DNA of 32,874 nucleotides, from contig CAIMCT010000036.1 in assembly GCA_903839535.1 (NCBI GenBank), positions 1 to 32,874 of the forward strand, read 5' to 3'. Source of the stretch: an uncultured Desulfobacteraceae bacterium (GTDB lineage Bacteria > Desulfobacterota > Desulfobacteria > Desulfobacterales > Desulfatirhabdiaceae). The notes under the pieces are model-generated. The model did no database searches. It was not told the DNA's origin and was given only the letters and a program-made list of their open reading frames with translations. This document shows positions 8,986-16,937 of the stretch, one piece after another; the first letter of the stretch is position 1; each line of letters begins with the position of its first letter. Both the position numbers and the translations under genes were made by a program.

Positions 8986-9091
8986 TATACTGCCAACTGT
9001 CACAATCTGCACTTTTGGACCCCCACCCCAACCCTCCCCCGCTGGGAGAGGGAGCATAAGGAAAGTGCAGATTATGCCCGTTTGCAGTATA
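8986..9091. mobile_element. MITE copy A (TATACTGC family, 106 bp)
   Basis: The terminal inverted repeats (30 bp, 26 matching) begin TATACTGC and end GCAGTATA. The core is a CCCCCACCCCAACCCTCC block and its GCTGGGAGAGGG partner. It differs from copy B (12307-12412) by a single base (AAGG versus ACGG near 9059). It has no coding capacity for transposition, so it would depend on a transposase supplied elsewhere, plausibly of the IS630/Tc1 type given the TA ends. It sits 43 bp upstream of the transposase fragment. Confidence 0.85.
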
Positions 9092-9122
9092 TTAATCCTT
9101 TGTCCAGCAAAATCAGACGTAA

Positions 9123-9284
9123 TTATAAAATGTTAAAAAAATAAGCGAAATATAAGCCCCAATTAGGCATTGTTGCATTTTTGGGGGGCTGGCAGGGAAA
9201 TTCGGCCAAATACTCGGCCTCTGTCTGGATTTTTTTGAATTCACGCTGTTTGATCACTTGGCCTTTGACACTTGGCGCACTCAT
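9123..9284 (-). CDS. Short ORF translationally coupled to the hybrid kinase
   Basis: Its ATG overlaps the kinase stop codon (ATGA at 9284-9281), and GGGAGG lies 9 nt upstream within the kinase's last codons: a classical coupled start. It encodes 53 residues ([19 protein letters not shown]...) that match no family I recognise. After about 35 residues the frame runs into AT-rich sequence containing GCATTGTTGCA, a word common at IS ends. It is probably the N-terminus of a once longer downstream operon gene, truncated by mobile-element activity; a genuine micro-protein is possible. Confidence 0.4.
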   Translation of the reverse strand: MSAPSVKGQVIKQREFKKIQTEAEYLAEFPCQPPKNATMPNWGLYFAYFFNIL

Positions 9285-12200
9285 AAAGATATCCTCCCGA
9301 AAATATCCTGCAGCAGTTTAAGCAAGTCTGCTTTTCGAACCGGTTTTGTGAAGAAATGAGAGCAGCCGGCATCCAGACTCCGCTGCCGCTCCCTGCTGAA
9401 GGCATGAGCAGTAAGGGCAACGATCGGAATCGGGATTGAGCCTCTTTCGGTTTCCAGTTTCCGTATGCAGCGGGTAGCTTCAAAACCGTCCATGACCGGC
9501 ATTTCCATGTCCATCAGAATTATATTCATCTCCTCTTTCTCAAATTTTTCAAGAGCCTGCCGACCATTTTCAGCGATTTCAATGTGGATTCCAGTATTTT
9601 TCAGATAAGCTTCGATGATCTTGCGGTTGACCGCAACATCATCGGCCAGAAGCATTCGAACGGACGGAAATGTTGGAGTTTCAGTTGCGAAATGCGCTGT
9701 CGGCGAGTCATGGGTCTGAGTCTTGAAAACAGCTTCCATTTTTCGAAAAAGCTCAGCTCGGCGAATCGGTTTTGTCAGTCGTCCATCCGCCAGTTGGGAT
9801 TCATTTTTAAGGGCTTTAGTATCCGGGCCGGTAACCCAAAGAATTTTGGGATGCACAGCCGTAAAAGATGCCAACTGTTGCCCAATAGACATGTCCGCAC
9901 CCAGCAATATCAACTGGCAGGGCGTTCCCTGGCTATTCATGCGCAGTAATATCTCAGAGAATTCGGAAATGTTCTTAACACCCGTGGGTTCAGCTCCCCA
10001 CCCATTCAGCATTTCGCACAGCGCCTGAACCACAGTCGGATGATCATCCACGATCAGTACCCGCAAGCCCTGAAGGTGGCCAGGCAAAAGAGTGCTTGCC
10101 GGCAGCGAAGTCGCCGGTGTTTCTGCTGTCCCGGATTGCATATATTTTGAAAGGGTCAGTGAAAAGATAAACCGCGCTCCCTGTCCTGGAGTACTTACCA
10201 CATGAATTTCTCCTTCCATGCGTTCAATGAGCCGTTTGCTGATCGCCAGTCCAAGCCCGGTGCCCCCGTATTGCCGGGTGGTGGAAGTTTCAGCCTGAAC
10301 AAAATTCTCGAAAATAATGGCTTGTTTTTCAACTGGAATGCCAATACCCGTGTCCTGAATCTCAAATTGCAACCTGGTGAAAGATTGGTTTTCGGATAGA
10401 GGAGTAACCTCAATTTTGATAAAACCGTGATGGGTAAATTTAATGGCATTGCCGACAAGGTTCATTAAAATCTGTTGGATTCGGATGGAGTCTCCGGATA
10501 AAAAAGGCGCAACTTCCGGCGCTATCCTGCAAACCAGTTCCAGCCCCTGCTTATGAGCCCGATTCGAAAGGATATTTAGTACATCTTCGACAATATCCCG
10601 AATATCCAATGGAACACTTTCCAGCGTCAACTGGCCAGCTTCGATTTTGGAAAGATCCAGAATATCGTTGATCAGAGCCAGCAACAATTCTCCCGAGTTC
10701 CGCAGGGTCTGAAGGTAGTCTTTCTGTTCGTCCGTAAGGGAAGTTCCCGACAACAACTCTCCCATGCCAAGGATAGCATTCATGGGGGTTCGGATTTCAT
10801 GACTCATGCGGGCCAGAAAATCGCTTTTTAATTGGTTGGCCAGATCCGAGCGCTCCTTTGCGGCTTTCAGAAACCTGGTTTTTGCCAGAGTGCGCACCAG
10901 TGACAAACGAAAAAACACCAACCAATCCTGAGTCTGGCGGAGCTTGAGAAGACCGAGAACCGCCAACTGGCTTAAAATAAGGCCAGATGGAAGGAGCGGT
11001 GAAGCATACATACCAAATCTGAAAAACGCCCAGAAAGCGCCTGCCCACCATGTTAGAGATAATACTGCACAGGTGATCAGAATCACCGAAGCTACGGCAT
11101 GTGCAATCATAATGGTCACAAAGAGTCCTGAACCGACAATAAGCAGCAGCTCCAGACCCGGCATCCAGCCAGGTCGCATGAGGTACGAGGATTGAAGAAT
11201 ATTGTCCACTATGTTGGCATGAACCGCAACTCCCGGAACGAGAGGCTCCATCGGAGTGGTTACGGAATCCTTCAGCCCGGCAGCCAGTATGCCCACAAAA
11301 ACAACTCGGCCGTTTAACTGCTCTTCTGGGATACGGTTATTCAACAGATCTGCTGCTGAAATACAACTGGCAGTATTCCATCGCCGGTAAAACTTCACCA
11401 TCAGTTGACCGCCGACATCCACCGGAACAACATACTTGCCAAGCTGCAGTCTCCCGATTCCGGAGCTGTCCATTCGAATAACCGCTGCCTGCCCGGATTT
11501 ATCCAGGTTGAGGGCCGTTATCAGGGTAGTCAAAGCCAGGCTAGGGTAGATGTTGTCCTGATATCGGATCAGCAGGGGAACCCGGCGCACCACGCCATCC
11601 GGGTCGCCAACGGCATTGATGAATCCGGAGCTTGAGATCGCTTCGGCCAGAAGCGGCAGAATGCATTCCGCAGCGCTTGCCTTCGGAAGACAGTCGATCA
11701 ATGCGGGATGGTCAGGGTGCGTTCTAATAACCGGATGTAGCGGATGCAGACGGCATTTGGCAACGGGCGGATTTGTCGTATTTTCAAAGGAGAATGGATA
11801 GCCGAACACATAGGTACCTGCGGCCAGACTGTCGGCCAATAACCGATCATTATCCAGAAGTTGAGCAGGAAGACCCTGAAAATGGAGTTGAACCTGATAA
11901 TCCTTTTCAAGGTCTTGTTGCAGACGAAGCGGCGAAGTTCGGTCCGGCTCGGAAAAAAGAATATCCACCCCGATGCTTAAAGGATGACGTTGCTGAATTT
12001 TTTTCAGAAGTTGGGCCACCCGATAACGCGGCCAGGGCCATTGGCCGAATTCCTTGAGGCTGCGGTCGTCTATCGCCACAATGACGGAAGTTTTGGAGGG
12101 AGTCTGTCCGCCCGCGGTCCGTGAAAAACTGTCATACAATTTGAGGTCGATAAGGTTTGAAAAAGAGGGCTTGAAAATCTGAAGCAGGGCGAATAGCAGC

Positions 12201-12457
12201 GTCAAAATCAGTCCAGTCGCCGGTATCAGGGAAAGACCGCGACTCGGGAGTATCCACCAGGACTTAAATCGTTTTGATAGAAGAAAAGCGATATGAACCT
12301 CTTGAGTATACTGCCAACTGTCACAATCTGCACTTTTGGACCCCCACCCCAACCCTCCCCCGCTGGGAGAGGGAGCATACGGAAAGTGCAGATTATGCCC
12401 GTTTGCAGTATAACTACCGTATAACGGCTTCCACGCGTCGGTTGCGTGGCTCCGCAA
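9281..12457 (-). CDS. CHASE2 hybrid sensor histidine kinase with two receiver domains
   Basis: Membrane sensor kinase, up to 1058 residues from TTG 12457. Order: TM helix (about 77-95), periplasmic CHASE2 domain (105-420), three TM helices (433-505), HisKA with SHEIRTP (phospho-acceptor H553), and HATPase (N box 663-674, DTGIGIP 702-708, [10 protein letters not shown] 731-740). Receiver 1 (799-915) keeps DD804-805 and K896, but the phospho-acceptor position is glycine 853, so it is probably inactive. Receiver 2 (934-1050) is complete (DD939-940, D983, T1016, K1038). The start is uncertain: residues 16-51 are encoded by MITE copy B and residues 1-15 overlap the ompA end. After the MITE, the best Shine-Dalgarno (AAGAGG) precedes an in-frame ATC at 12292, not an ATG. 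Downstream of FecR and OmpA-like genes, it probably reports on the envelope. Confidence 0.9.
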   Translation of the reverse strand: MRSHATDAWKPLYGSYTANGHNLHFPYAPSPSGGGLGWGSKSADCDSWQYTQEVHIAFLLSKRFKSWWILPSRGLSLIPATGLILTLLFALLQIFKPSFSNLIDLKLYDSFSRTAGGQTPSKTSVIVAIDDRSLKEFGQWPWPRYRVAQLLKKIQQRHPLSIGVDILFSEPDRTSPLRLQQDLEKDYQVQLHFQGLPAQLLDNDRLLADSLAAGTYVFGYPFSFENTTNPPVAKCRLHPLHPVIRTHPDHPALIDCLPKASAAECILPLLAEAISSSGFINAVGDPDGVVRRVPLLIRYQDNIYPSLALTTLITALNLDKSGQAAVIRMDSSGIGRLQLGKYVVPVDVGGQLMVKFYRRWNTASCISAADLLNNRIPEEQLNGRVVFVGILAAGLKDSVTTPMEPLVPGVAVHANIVDNILQSSYLMRPGWMPGLELLLIVGSGLFVTIMIAHAVASVILITCAVLSLTWWAGAFWAFFRFGMYASPLLPSGLILSQLAVLGLLKLRQTQDWLVFFRLSLVRTLAKTRFLKAAKERSDLANQLKSDFLARMSHEIRTPMNAILGMGELLSGTSLTDEQKDYLQTLRNSGELLLALINDILDLSKIEAGQLTLESVPLDIRDIVEDVLNILSNRAHKQGLELVCRIAPEVAPFLSGDSIRIQQILMNLVGNAIKFTHHGFIKIEVTPLSENQSFTRLQFEIQDTGIGIPVEKQAIIFENFVQAETSTTRQYGGTGLGLAISKRLIERMEGEIHVVSTPGQGARFIFSLTLSKYMQSGTAETPATSLPASTLLPGHLQGLRVLIVDDHPTVVQALCEMLNGWGAEPTGVKNISEFSEILLRMNSQGTPCQLILLGADMSIGQQLASFTAVHPKILWVTGPDTKALKNESQLADGRLTKPIRRAELFRKMEAVFKTQTHDSPTAHFATETPTFPSVRMLLADDVAVNRKIIEAYLKNTGIHIEIAENGRQALEKFEKEEMNIILMDMEMPVMDGFEATRCIRKLETERGSIPIPIVALTAHAFSRERQRSLDAGCSHFFTKPVRKADLLKLLQDIFGRISL
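12307..12412. mobile_element. MITE copy B (TATACTGC family, 106 bp), inserted between ompA and the kinase
   Basis: Identical to copy A except for one base. It ends 1 bp from the ompA stop codon (12414-12416). Counting TA as the duplicated target, the net insertion is 104 bp. On the minus strand the element has no stop codon in the kinase frame, so it lengthens that frame instead of ending it. The near identity with copy A, 3.3 kb away, points to recent movement or gene conversion. Confidence 0.87.
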
Positions 12458-13115
12458 CGCCGTCCAAAGTGGGAATCAGTGGAACTTTTTCACCGTAGAA
12501 ATGAACATTCATATGTTCGTCCGGAACGCCTGCATCTGTCAACAACTGGCGGACATACTCAGCGCGCTCCCGTGACAGATTAAGGTTAAAGGATTCTGAG
12601 CCAACGCGGTCAGCATGGCCCACAACACTGATGTCCGAAGATTGACGCTGCTTGATAACCGAGACTATTTTGGGGATCATTGCAATTGATTCCGGAATTA
12701 ACACAGAAGATGCTTCATTGAAATAGATGATAATGTGCTCTGCAGAGTCGGGCAGGGCGGAAAGGGCGGCTCCAAACACTCGTTGTACCGTTTCAAGCGA
12801 CATTTCAGTCGGAGGGCTGGGAGCTGCATCCGGCGAGGTGATCTCTGTCGCCAGATAAGCGCGATCTATCGTTTGAGATCCGCCTGAAGTTCGGACGGTC
12901 ATGAGGCCTGTCTGGCCTTCAGCGTTCGGTAAAAGCACCATCTTGTGTTGGGGCCGGCTTCGAACCGGGTCTCGTATCAGGCGAATGATTACTTCCGGCG
13001 TGTCCCTGGCTTTTGACAGGGACATTTCCTTACGCGGGGAAAGGCTGCAGCCCGAGGCTTGTATCAGCAATAAAAAGACAACCATTGCTTTTGGCCATGG
13101 ATGAATTGTGGGCAT
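12414..13115 (-). CDS. OmpA-like peptidoglycan-binding lipoprotein
   Basis: The 233-residue product has a lipoprotein signal (hydrophobic [13 protein letters not shown] with lipobox Cys near residue 23). A linker leads to a C-terminal OmpA domain (about 110-233) with the binding motif [20 protein letters not shown] and the closing [11 protein letters not shown], which contact peptidoglycan diaminopimelate in family members. ATG 13115 is preferred over an upstream frame start at 13148 because GGAAGGGGG lies about 10 nt before it and the signal peptide follows. It starts 4 bp after the fecR stop, indicating an operon. No porin barrel is present. Confidence 0.88.
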   Translation of the reverse strand: MPTIHPWPKAMVVFLLLIQASGCSLSPRKEMSLSKARDTPEVIIRLIRDPVRSRPQHKMVLLPNAEGQTGLMTVRTSGGSQTIDRAYLATEITSPDAAPSPPTEMSLETVQRVFGAALSALPDSAEHIIIYFNEASSVLIPESIAMIPKIVSVIKQRQSSDISVVGHADRVGSESFNLNLSRERAEYVRQLLTDAGVPDEHMNVHFYGEKVPLIPTLDGVAEPRNRRVEAVIR

Positions 13116-13119
13116 GTTA

Positions 13120-13602
13120 TTATTCGCCCCCTTCCGCCTGCACGGCAAAATGGGTTCCCCTGACTCCTATCGTTGCGATAGGGGTTTGAACCTGCATGGC
13201 CTCCGGTGCCAGTTTGGCAATCTGTCCGGAAACAAAGGCAGCAGTTCCTTGAATCAACTGGCAGAGAAACGAGAATCCGCCCTGGTCCGGCTGAAACAAG
13301 AAGGCATCAATTTTCACCCGACTATTGGGGCCGAGCGATACGAGGGTGTCATCCCGGAAAATCACCCCAAGAGCCCCAGTTTGATCGGTCTGCAATATAT
13401 CCCCGGTGTAAACCATGGTGCCGGTTTGAGCGGAAACAGGATTTCCTTCGCGTAGAATACCGGCTTTATTCTGGAAGGTCTTGATGCAGCCGATAGGGGA
13501 TTCCGCGGCTGATGTTTGGGTAATACCTAAATTAAGACCCGCAAACAACAGGATTGCCATTCCCTCCAAAAAGAATCGTTTTATCACTGCCGGTGTCTCC
13601 AT
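13120..13602 (-). CDS. Secreted FecR-domain protein
   Basis: A 160-residue exported protein: N-terminal signal peptide (basic KRFF, hydrophobic core, cleavage near SAA-ES at 33), then a FecR domain. The repeat motif GDILQTDQTGALGVIFRDD with SLGPNSRVKID spans 67-99, and TPIATIGVRGTHFAVQ closes the domain at 140-155. Unlike iron-siderophore FecR anti-sigma regulators, it has no cytoplasmic DUF4880 segment and no TM anchor, so it is a free periplasmic sensor or scaffold. A tight gene order with OmpA and a CHASE2 kinase suggests it feeds the kinase. Initiation at 13602 lacks a good Shine-Dalgarno; GGAGGG sits only 1 nt before Met15. Confidence 0.87.
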   Translation of the reverse strand: METPAVIKRFFLEGMAILLFAGLNLGITQTSAAESPIGCIKTFQNKAGILREGNPVSAQTGTMVYTGDILQTDQTGALGVIFRDDTLVSLGPNSRVKIDAFLFQPDQGGFSFLCQLIQGTAAFVSGQIAKLAPEAMQVQTPIATIGVRGTHFAVQAEGGE

Positions 13603-13634
13603 GTGAATGGATGTTGGATGCGGTTGGTTCAGTG

Positions 13635-13847
13635 TTAAACATGATTATCTTCTTTGGTGGATCCAGGCCCTACCAAGGGTTTAAAGCATTTTTTGCCAGC
13701 TCCGCAGATCGGACATTTCCAGTCATCATGCAGGTCTTCAAAATGGGTGCCCTTGGGGATCTTTCCTTTTTTGTCGCCCTTGTCCGGATTGTAGATATAG
13801 CCGCAGTTTACGGTTTGACACTGCCATAAGTCTTCAGGATTCGCCAT
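13635..13847 (-). CDS. Rubredoxin with C-x4-C first knuckle
   Basis: A 70-residue cytoplasmic electron carrier binding one iron through four cysteines: C10-x4-C15-G and C45-P-x-C48-G. Aromatic residues typical of the fold (W8, Y17, Y19, W43) are present. Canonical rubredoxins have C-x2-C in the first loop; the four-residue spacing here matches Desulfovibrio desulfuricans Rd-2. AAGGAG lies about 7 nt before ATG 13847, which is preferred over the frame start at 13892. It precedes fecR by 32 bp and may be the first gene of the fecR-ompA-kinase unit, although a shared function is not obvious. Confidence 0.92.
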   Translation of the reverse strand: MANPEDLWQCQTVNCGYIYNPDKGDKKGKIPKGTHFEDLHDDWKCPICGAGKKCFKPLVGPGSTKEDNHV

Positions 13848-14066
13848 TGGTTTTCTCCTTGTATGTTTATCTGTTTGACACGATAACGGCACACATACCT
13901 GACATTTCGCATATCATCAATATTTTTTTCATCAACAGGGTTCCTCTTGCAAAGATTCGATCCTTTCTCGGACTTCCGTTGATACCGATGATCGCCATAT
14001 CTCATTATTTCCTTTTTGGGATAGTCAGACAGGTAGTGATAAAATTTTAAAATAAAGCAAAACCAA

Positions 14067-14285
14067 TTGCAAATCAGCACCCTTGAAAAACCCCGCTACA
14101 CTCTATCGCCAATACTGATGAGCGGTGAAGTGAGGGTTACTGTCGATGCCATAGAAAATCTTCTGGTGTCCACCACGCTCGAAGATTATGTCAAGCTATT
14201 GGCGCAGATCGACAAGTATTGGCAGAAACAGTTCTGCGATCCGATTACCGTTTTAACTCCTGACGGTGGTACTGTCATGCTGTAA
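14067..14285 (+). CDS. Possible small hypothetical protein
   Basis: A 72-codon frame from TTG 14067, or 55 codons from ATG 14118. The C-terminal half (VDAIENLLVSTTLEDYVKLLAQIDKYWQ...) reads as an amphipathic helical peptide with natural composition. No Shine-Dalgarno supports either start and I recognise no family. It may be the remnant of a larger gene. Confidence 0.3.
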   Translation: MQISTLEKPRYTLSPILMSGEVRVTVDAIENLLVSTTLEDYVKLLAQIDKYWQKQFCDPITVLTPDGGTVML

Positions 14286-14482
14286 CCTCAGCGTAACAAT
14301 AACGTGTTGGAACGCTTTTTTTGGGATTTTAAACGACCCATCGTTTTTTTGAACTAAATGAGGCCGCACCTTTTAAAAACACCCTTAAAATGCTTGAAAT
14401 CCCTTTACCTGCGGATGTTTTGGGCGTGGAGTGAACCCGTGTCGCGTCCCACGAAAGAAGAATGTTTCCTAAAAAAATATTC

Positions 14483-14662
14483 ACATGGATAGACAGGTTG
14501 AACAAGATAAAAGACATAAAAACAAAAGTTTAGCTTTTTTATCCTGTCTATACTGCGAACTGGCATAATCTGCGATTTTCATAAACTCCCTCTCCCAGCG
14601 GGGGAGGGTTGGGGTGGGGGATCAAAAACGTAAAATTATGCCAGTTCGCAGTATATCCATGT
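14483..14662. repeat. Older palindromic repeat interrupted by MITE copy C
   Basis: The left arm ACATGGATAGACAGG (14483-14497) has a perfect 15-bp inverted partner once the MITE and one TA are removed: CCTGTC (14543-14548) plus TA plus TCCATGT (14656-14662). The loop is AT-rich (AAGATAAAAGACATAAAAAC...). The reconstruction shows that the MITE landed in a pre-existing palindrome. Confidence 0.85.
14549..14655. mobile_element. MITE copy C (TATACTGC family, 107 bp, opposite orientation)
   Basis: The terminal inverted repeats are perfect over 21 bp, beginning TATACTGCGAACTGGC, and the core is the GGGGGAGGGTTGGGGTGGGG block. The element is inverted relative to copies A and B and more diverged in its subterminal bases. 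The flanking palindrome shows a TA target duplication at 14549-14550 and 14654-14655. Confidence 0.9.
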
Positions 14663-14801
14663 TAAATTTTTTAAATGTATTATGGTAGAGCCAATTGCAA
14701 AACTAGCCAACATGATATGAAAATCGAAGAAAATCAGAGAAAACACAAGAAACAAATGGGGTTTTGCAATTACCTCGGTAGATTATATGTTTTGAGTTGC
14801 C

Positions 14802-15377
14802 TTACCGAACCTGTTTTAGTAGCTTTGCCATGTTTTTACCAAGGGTTTGGAAGGTCTGTATGCCTTCAGCATCGTTTTGGACATCGCCTGGATCACGGGA
14901 CAACGTCATATTCCAGTAATTTGAACTGCAAATGATCATTTCTGCAATACCGAAGAAAAAGTTGATGGCCGAGTAGGTAAAGGTTGAGCCTGCTCTACGG
15001 GCAGAAACGACCGAAGCTCCTACTTTGCCCTTCAGCATTAAACCTCCATTGGACTTCGAGACATAACCGCAACGGTCGATAAGAGCCTTCACTTCCGTAC
15101 TCACATTACTGAAGTAGGTGGGTGAACCGATGATGATTCCATCTGCTTCTTCCATTTTCTGAATAAATTTATTCATCTCATCGTCATTGCGCGAACACCG
15201 GTTATCTTTTGTCTCCCGACATTTGCCACAGGCCAAGCAACCAAAGACTTTACGACCACCCAATTGGACGATTTCCGTCTCTATTCCTTCCTTTGATATT
15301 TCCGCCAAGACAATTTTGAGGCTCTGTAAAGTATTACCATTAATCCGCGGACTCCCATTAAATGCTACAACTTTCAT
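14802..15377 (-). CDS. Iron-sulfur flavoprotein (Isf-like NAD(P)H-dependent FMN reductase)
   Basis: A 191-residue flavodoxin-fold protein. The FMN-phosphate loop is GSPRINGNT (8-16) and a second FMN contact is SPTYFSNVS (85-93). Between them lies a compact cysteine motif C47-x2-C50-x2-C53-x7-C61, matching the CX2CX2CX4-7C signature that binds a [4Fe-4S] cluster in archaeal and anaerobe Isf proteins, which reduce O2/H2O2 or act as electron-transfer proteins. TAAGGAG lies 7 nt before ATG 15377. It is followed by about 145 bp to MITE C. The nitroreductase-like gene upstream on the same strand is 80 bp away, so a shared transcript is possible. Confidence 0.9.
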   Translation of the reverse strand: MKVVAFNGSPRINGNTLQSLKIVLAEISKEGIETEIVQLGGRKVFGCLACGKCRETKDNRCSRNDDEMNKFIQKMEEADGIIIGSPTYFSNVSTEVKALIDRCGYVSKSNGGLMLKGKVGASVVSARRAGSTFTYSAINFFFGIAEMIICSSNYWNMTLSRDPGDVQNDAEGIQTFQTLGKNMAKLLKQVR

Positions 15378-15457
15378 AGGGTTCTCCTTATTTTTATCAT
15401 TTACTTACGTTGCGATTACAAACTGATTTGGTTATGAATCTGTAACATTCATTCCCT

Positions 15458-16117
15458 TTAAATTGTACCTTTTTTACCATACCCAACAGTTTGTGAAAAT
15501 ATTATTTTCTGGTCTTCCCGCAGCTTCATGGCCTTAGCCAGAGCAGGTTTGTCAATGGATGCCCGAAAAACAGTAGCGAGACCCTCCGAAGCACAGAAGA
15601 GATATACATTTTGGCCAATGAAGGCGGCATCTGCGTGGGAATAAACCTCTTTTTTATCGGCGGAGTATTTTTCCATCCGGTTGAAATCCGCCACCATGAT
15701 TAAATTCACAGGCGCTGTTTTGACAAAAGGCTGCTTGCCGGTTAGCGATCTGATATCTTCATTTAAAATCGGTTCCAGTCGATTAGTCTTGGCATCATAA
15801 AGATAAAGGCCGCTGGCCATGCTGACATATAAATCAATTGCCTGACAGTTCGAGGCTGAAGGAGCTGTACGCTTCCCAATCTCAGAGCGGTTAATTCCAT
15901 AAGCAGCCCAAAGTAAATTCGACAATATTTGAGGTGGTAACAGATCAGGACTGAACTCCCGTGATGTTGATCTCTTCTGAAGAACCTGCATCAGTGGTTT
16001 ACCGCCGTCAAGCTGAGGCGAAAGAAGCTGTATGGGTTGCAGATCATCTGCACCAGCTGCACCGATCATGGAAATAACCAGAAAAAAGCATATAAAGAAT
16101 ACCAGATTTTTTGTCAT
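15458..16117 (-). CDS. Exported nitroreductase-family protein (SagB-like)
   Basis: A 219-residue protein with an N-terminal signal peptide (MTKNLVFFICFFLVISMIGAAGA) followed by a nitroreductase fold: KRSTSREFSPDLLPPQILSNLLWAAYG is the usual N-terminal FMN-binding helix pair, and DAAFIGQNVYLFCASEGLATV is the central helix. It resembles SagB-type oxidoreductases and the exported nitroreductases common in anaerobes; the natural substrate is unknown. ATG 16117 has GGAGG 9 nt upstream, while the frame extends to 16156 without support. Export of an FMN enzyme would require Tat transport or periplasmic flavinylation, yet no twin arginine is present, so cofactor loading is an open question. Confidence 0.82.
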   Translation of the reverse strand: MTKNLVFFICFFLVISMIGAAGADDLQPIQLLSPQLDGGKPLMQVLQKRSTSREFSPDLLPPQILSNLLWAAYGINRSEIGKRTAPSASNCQAIDLYVSMASGLYLYDAKTNRLEPILNEDIRSLTGKQPFVKTAPVNLIMVADFNRMEKYSADKKEVYSHADAAFIGQNVYLFCASEGLATVFRASIDKPALAKAMKLREDQKIIFSQTVGYGKKGTI

Positions 16118-16314
16118 ACGAAATATCCTCCATTGATGCGTTAAATACATTGACATGTTTCTGATGCCTGTTTAATGCTGGATCATCCCACAGTTTTATC
16201 AGGCTGTCAATCAATCAGACTCCAATTGAGTTTCGGTAAACTCAAGGACCATGCCATATATCTTGACCTGCGTTCCGAACTGCGCCACCGATTTCAACTT
16301 TTTTCTGTCTTGAT

Positions 16315-16340
16315 GTAACCTTTTGGCTTCGGGATACGAC
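16315..16340 (+). promoter_or_regulatory. ECF-sigma-type promoter upstream of the spy-like/sigma operon
   Basis: GTAACC at 16315-16320 and CGAC at 16337-16340 are separated by exactly 16 nt, the classical ECF sigma -35/-10 architecture. It lies 83 bp before the Spy-like gene, which is followed by the sigma factor, suggesting positive autoregulation. The rest of the gap (16118-16422) shows no gene. Confidence 0.55.
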
Positions 16341-16422
16341 TAAACCATTAAGAGCAATATGCCGGCATAAATGCTCATGGAAAAAACGGACGAAATATCG
16401 AAACCATTGGAAGGAGATAAAA

Positions 16423-16914
16423 ATGAAAGTATTAAGTGTTGTCATGTCTGTGGTTATCACCGCTTTTGTTGGAATAGGCAGCTCTTTTGCCGGTTCTGAG
16501 GGAGCGGGTAAGAGCGGGTCGCATGGGGGGCGAGGATTCTTGTGGGTGCTTGAAAAGCTTGATCTCAGTGCGGACCAGCAACATGAAATCGCATCCATCC
16601 TTGGAAAGCATCGGGATGAAATCGGAAAGGGCGTTAATGGCGTGGTGGAAGCGAGACAGGGCCTTCGAGATGCGATAACGGCGGATGTGTTTTCCGAAAG
16701 TGCAGTCAGACAGGCGGCTCAACAGGTTTCCGGGATAGAGGTGCAGAACGCGATACTCAGGGCGCAGATATTGAATGAAGTCAGGCCAGTGTTGACCTCC
16801 GGACAAAGAGACCAGTTGAAGAAGTTCGCCAGCAAGCGCGCCGATAAAATAATCGGCTTTGTTGATGCCAGGTTGGCGAACCTGGATAAGTGGATCGCCG
16901 CACATGCCCAATAA
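16423..16914 (+). CDS. Spy/CpxP-like periplasmic protein
   Basis: A 163-residue secreted protein with a signal peptide cleaved near SSFA-GS (23-24). The mature protein is helical and carries two LTxxQ-type motifs (LSADQQ at 48-53 and LTSGQRDQL at 124-132), the mark of the Spy/CpxP/ZraP family of periplasmic chaperones and metal-stress sensors. GGAGG is 8 nt before ATG 16423. It is the first gene behind the ECF-type promoter and lies 23 bp before the sigma gene, so it is likely both a target and a modulator of the circuit. There is no conserved metal-binding His/Cys cluster; a short HGG lies near the N-terminus. Confidence 0.8.
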   Translation: MKVLSVVMSVVITAFVGIGSSFAGSEGAGKSGSHGGRGFLWVLEKLDLSADQQHEIASILGKHRDEIGKGVNGVVEARQGLRDAITADVFSESAVRQAAQQVSGIEVQNAILRAQILNEVRPVLTSGQRDQLKKFASKRADKIIGFVDARLANLDKWIAAHAQ

Positions 16915-16937
16915 TCGTAAGTTGACAAGGAGATAGT

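Larger units (their letters stand above)
14286..14801. other. Gene-free region with nested repeats
   Basis: No convincing gene. AGCGT...ACGCT followed by seven T residues (about 14291-14325) could be a weak rho-independent terminator for the small ORF upstream. A 30-codon frame without a start, ending at 14434, reads like coding relic (FFELNEAAPFKNTLKMLEI). The right half is taken up by an older palindrome (14483-14662) split by MITE copy C. Confidence 0.5.

Noticed and set aside
8986-9091. CRISPR-like or G-quadruplex array suggested by repeated C/G-rich blocks
   Set aside because: The three G-rich blocks are widely separated, lie in MITE cores with terminal inverted repeats, and have no regular spacers or cas genes.
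13120-13602. FecR as an anti-sigma regulator of a TonB-dependent iron system
   Set aside because: No cytoplasmic anti-sigma segment, no TM helix, no adjacent FecI or TonB receptor; it has a signal peptide instead.
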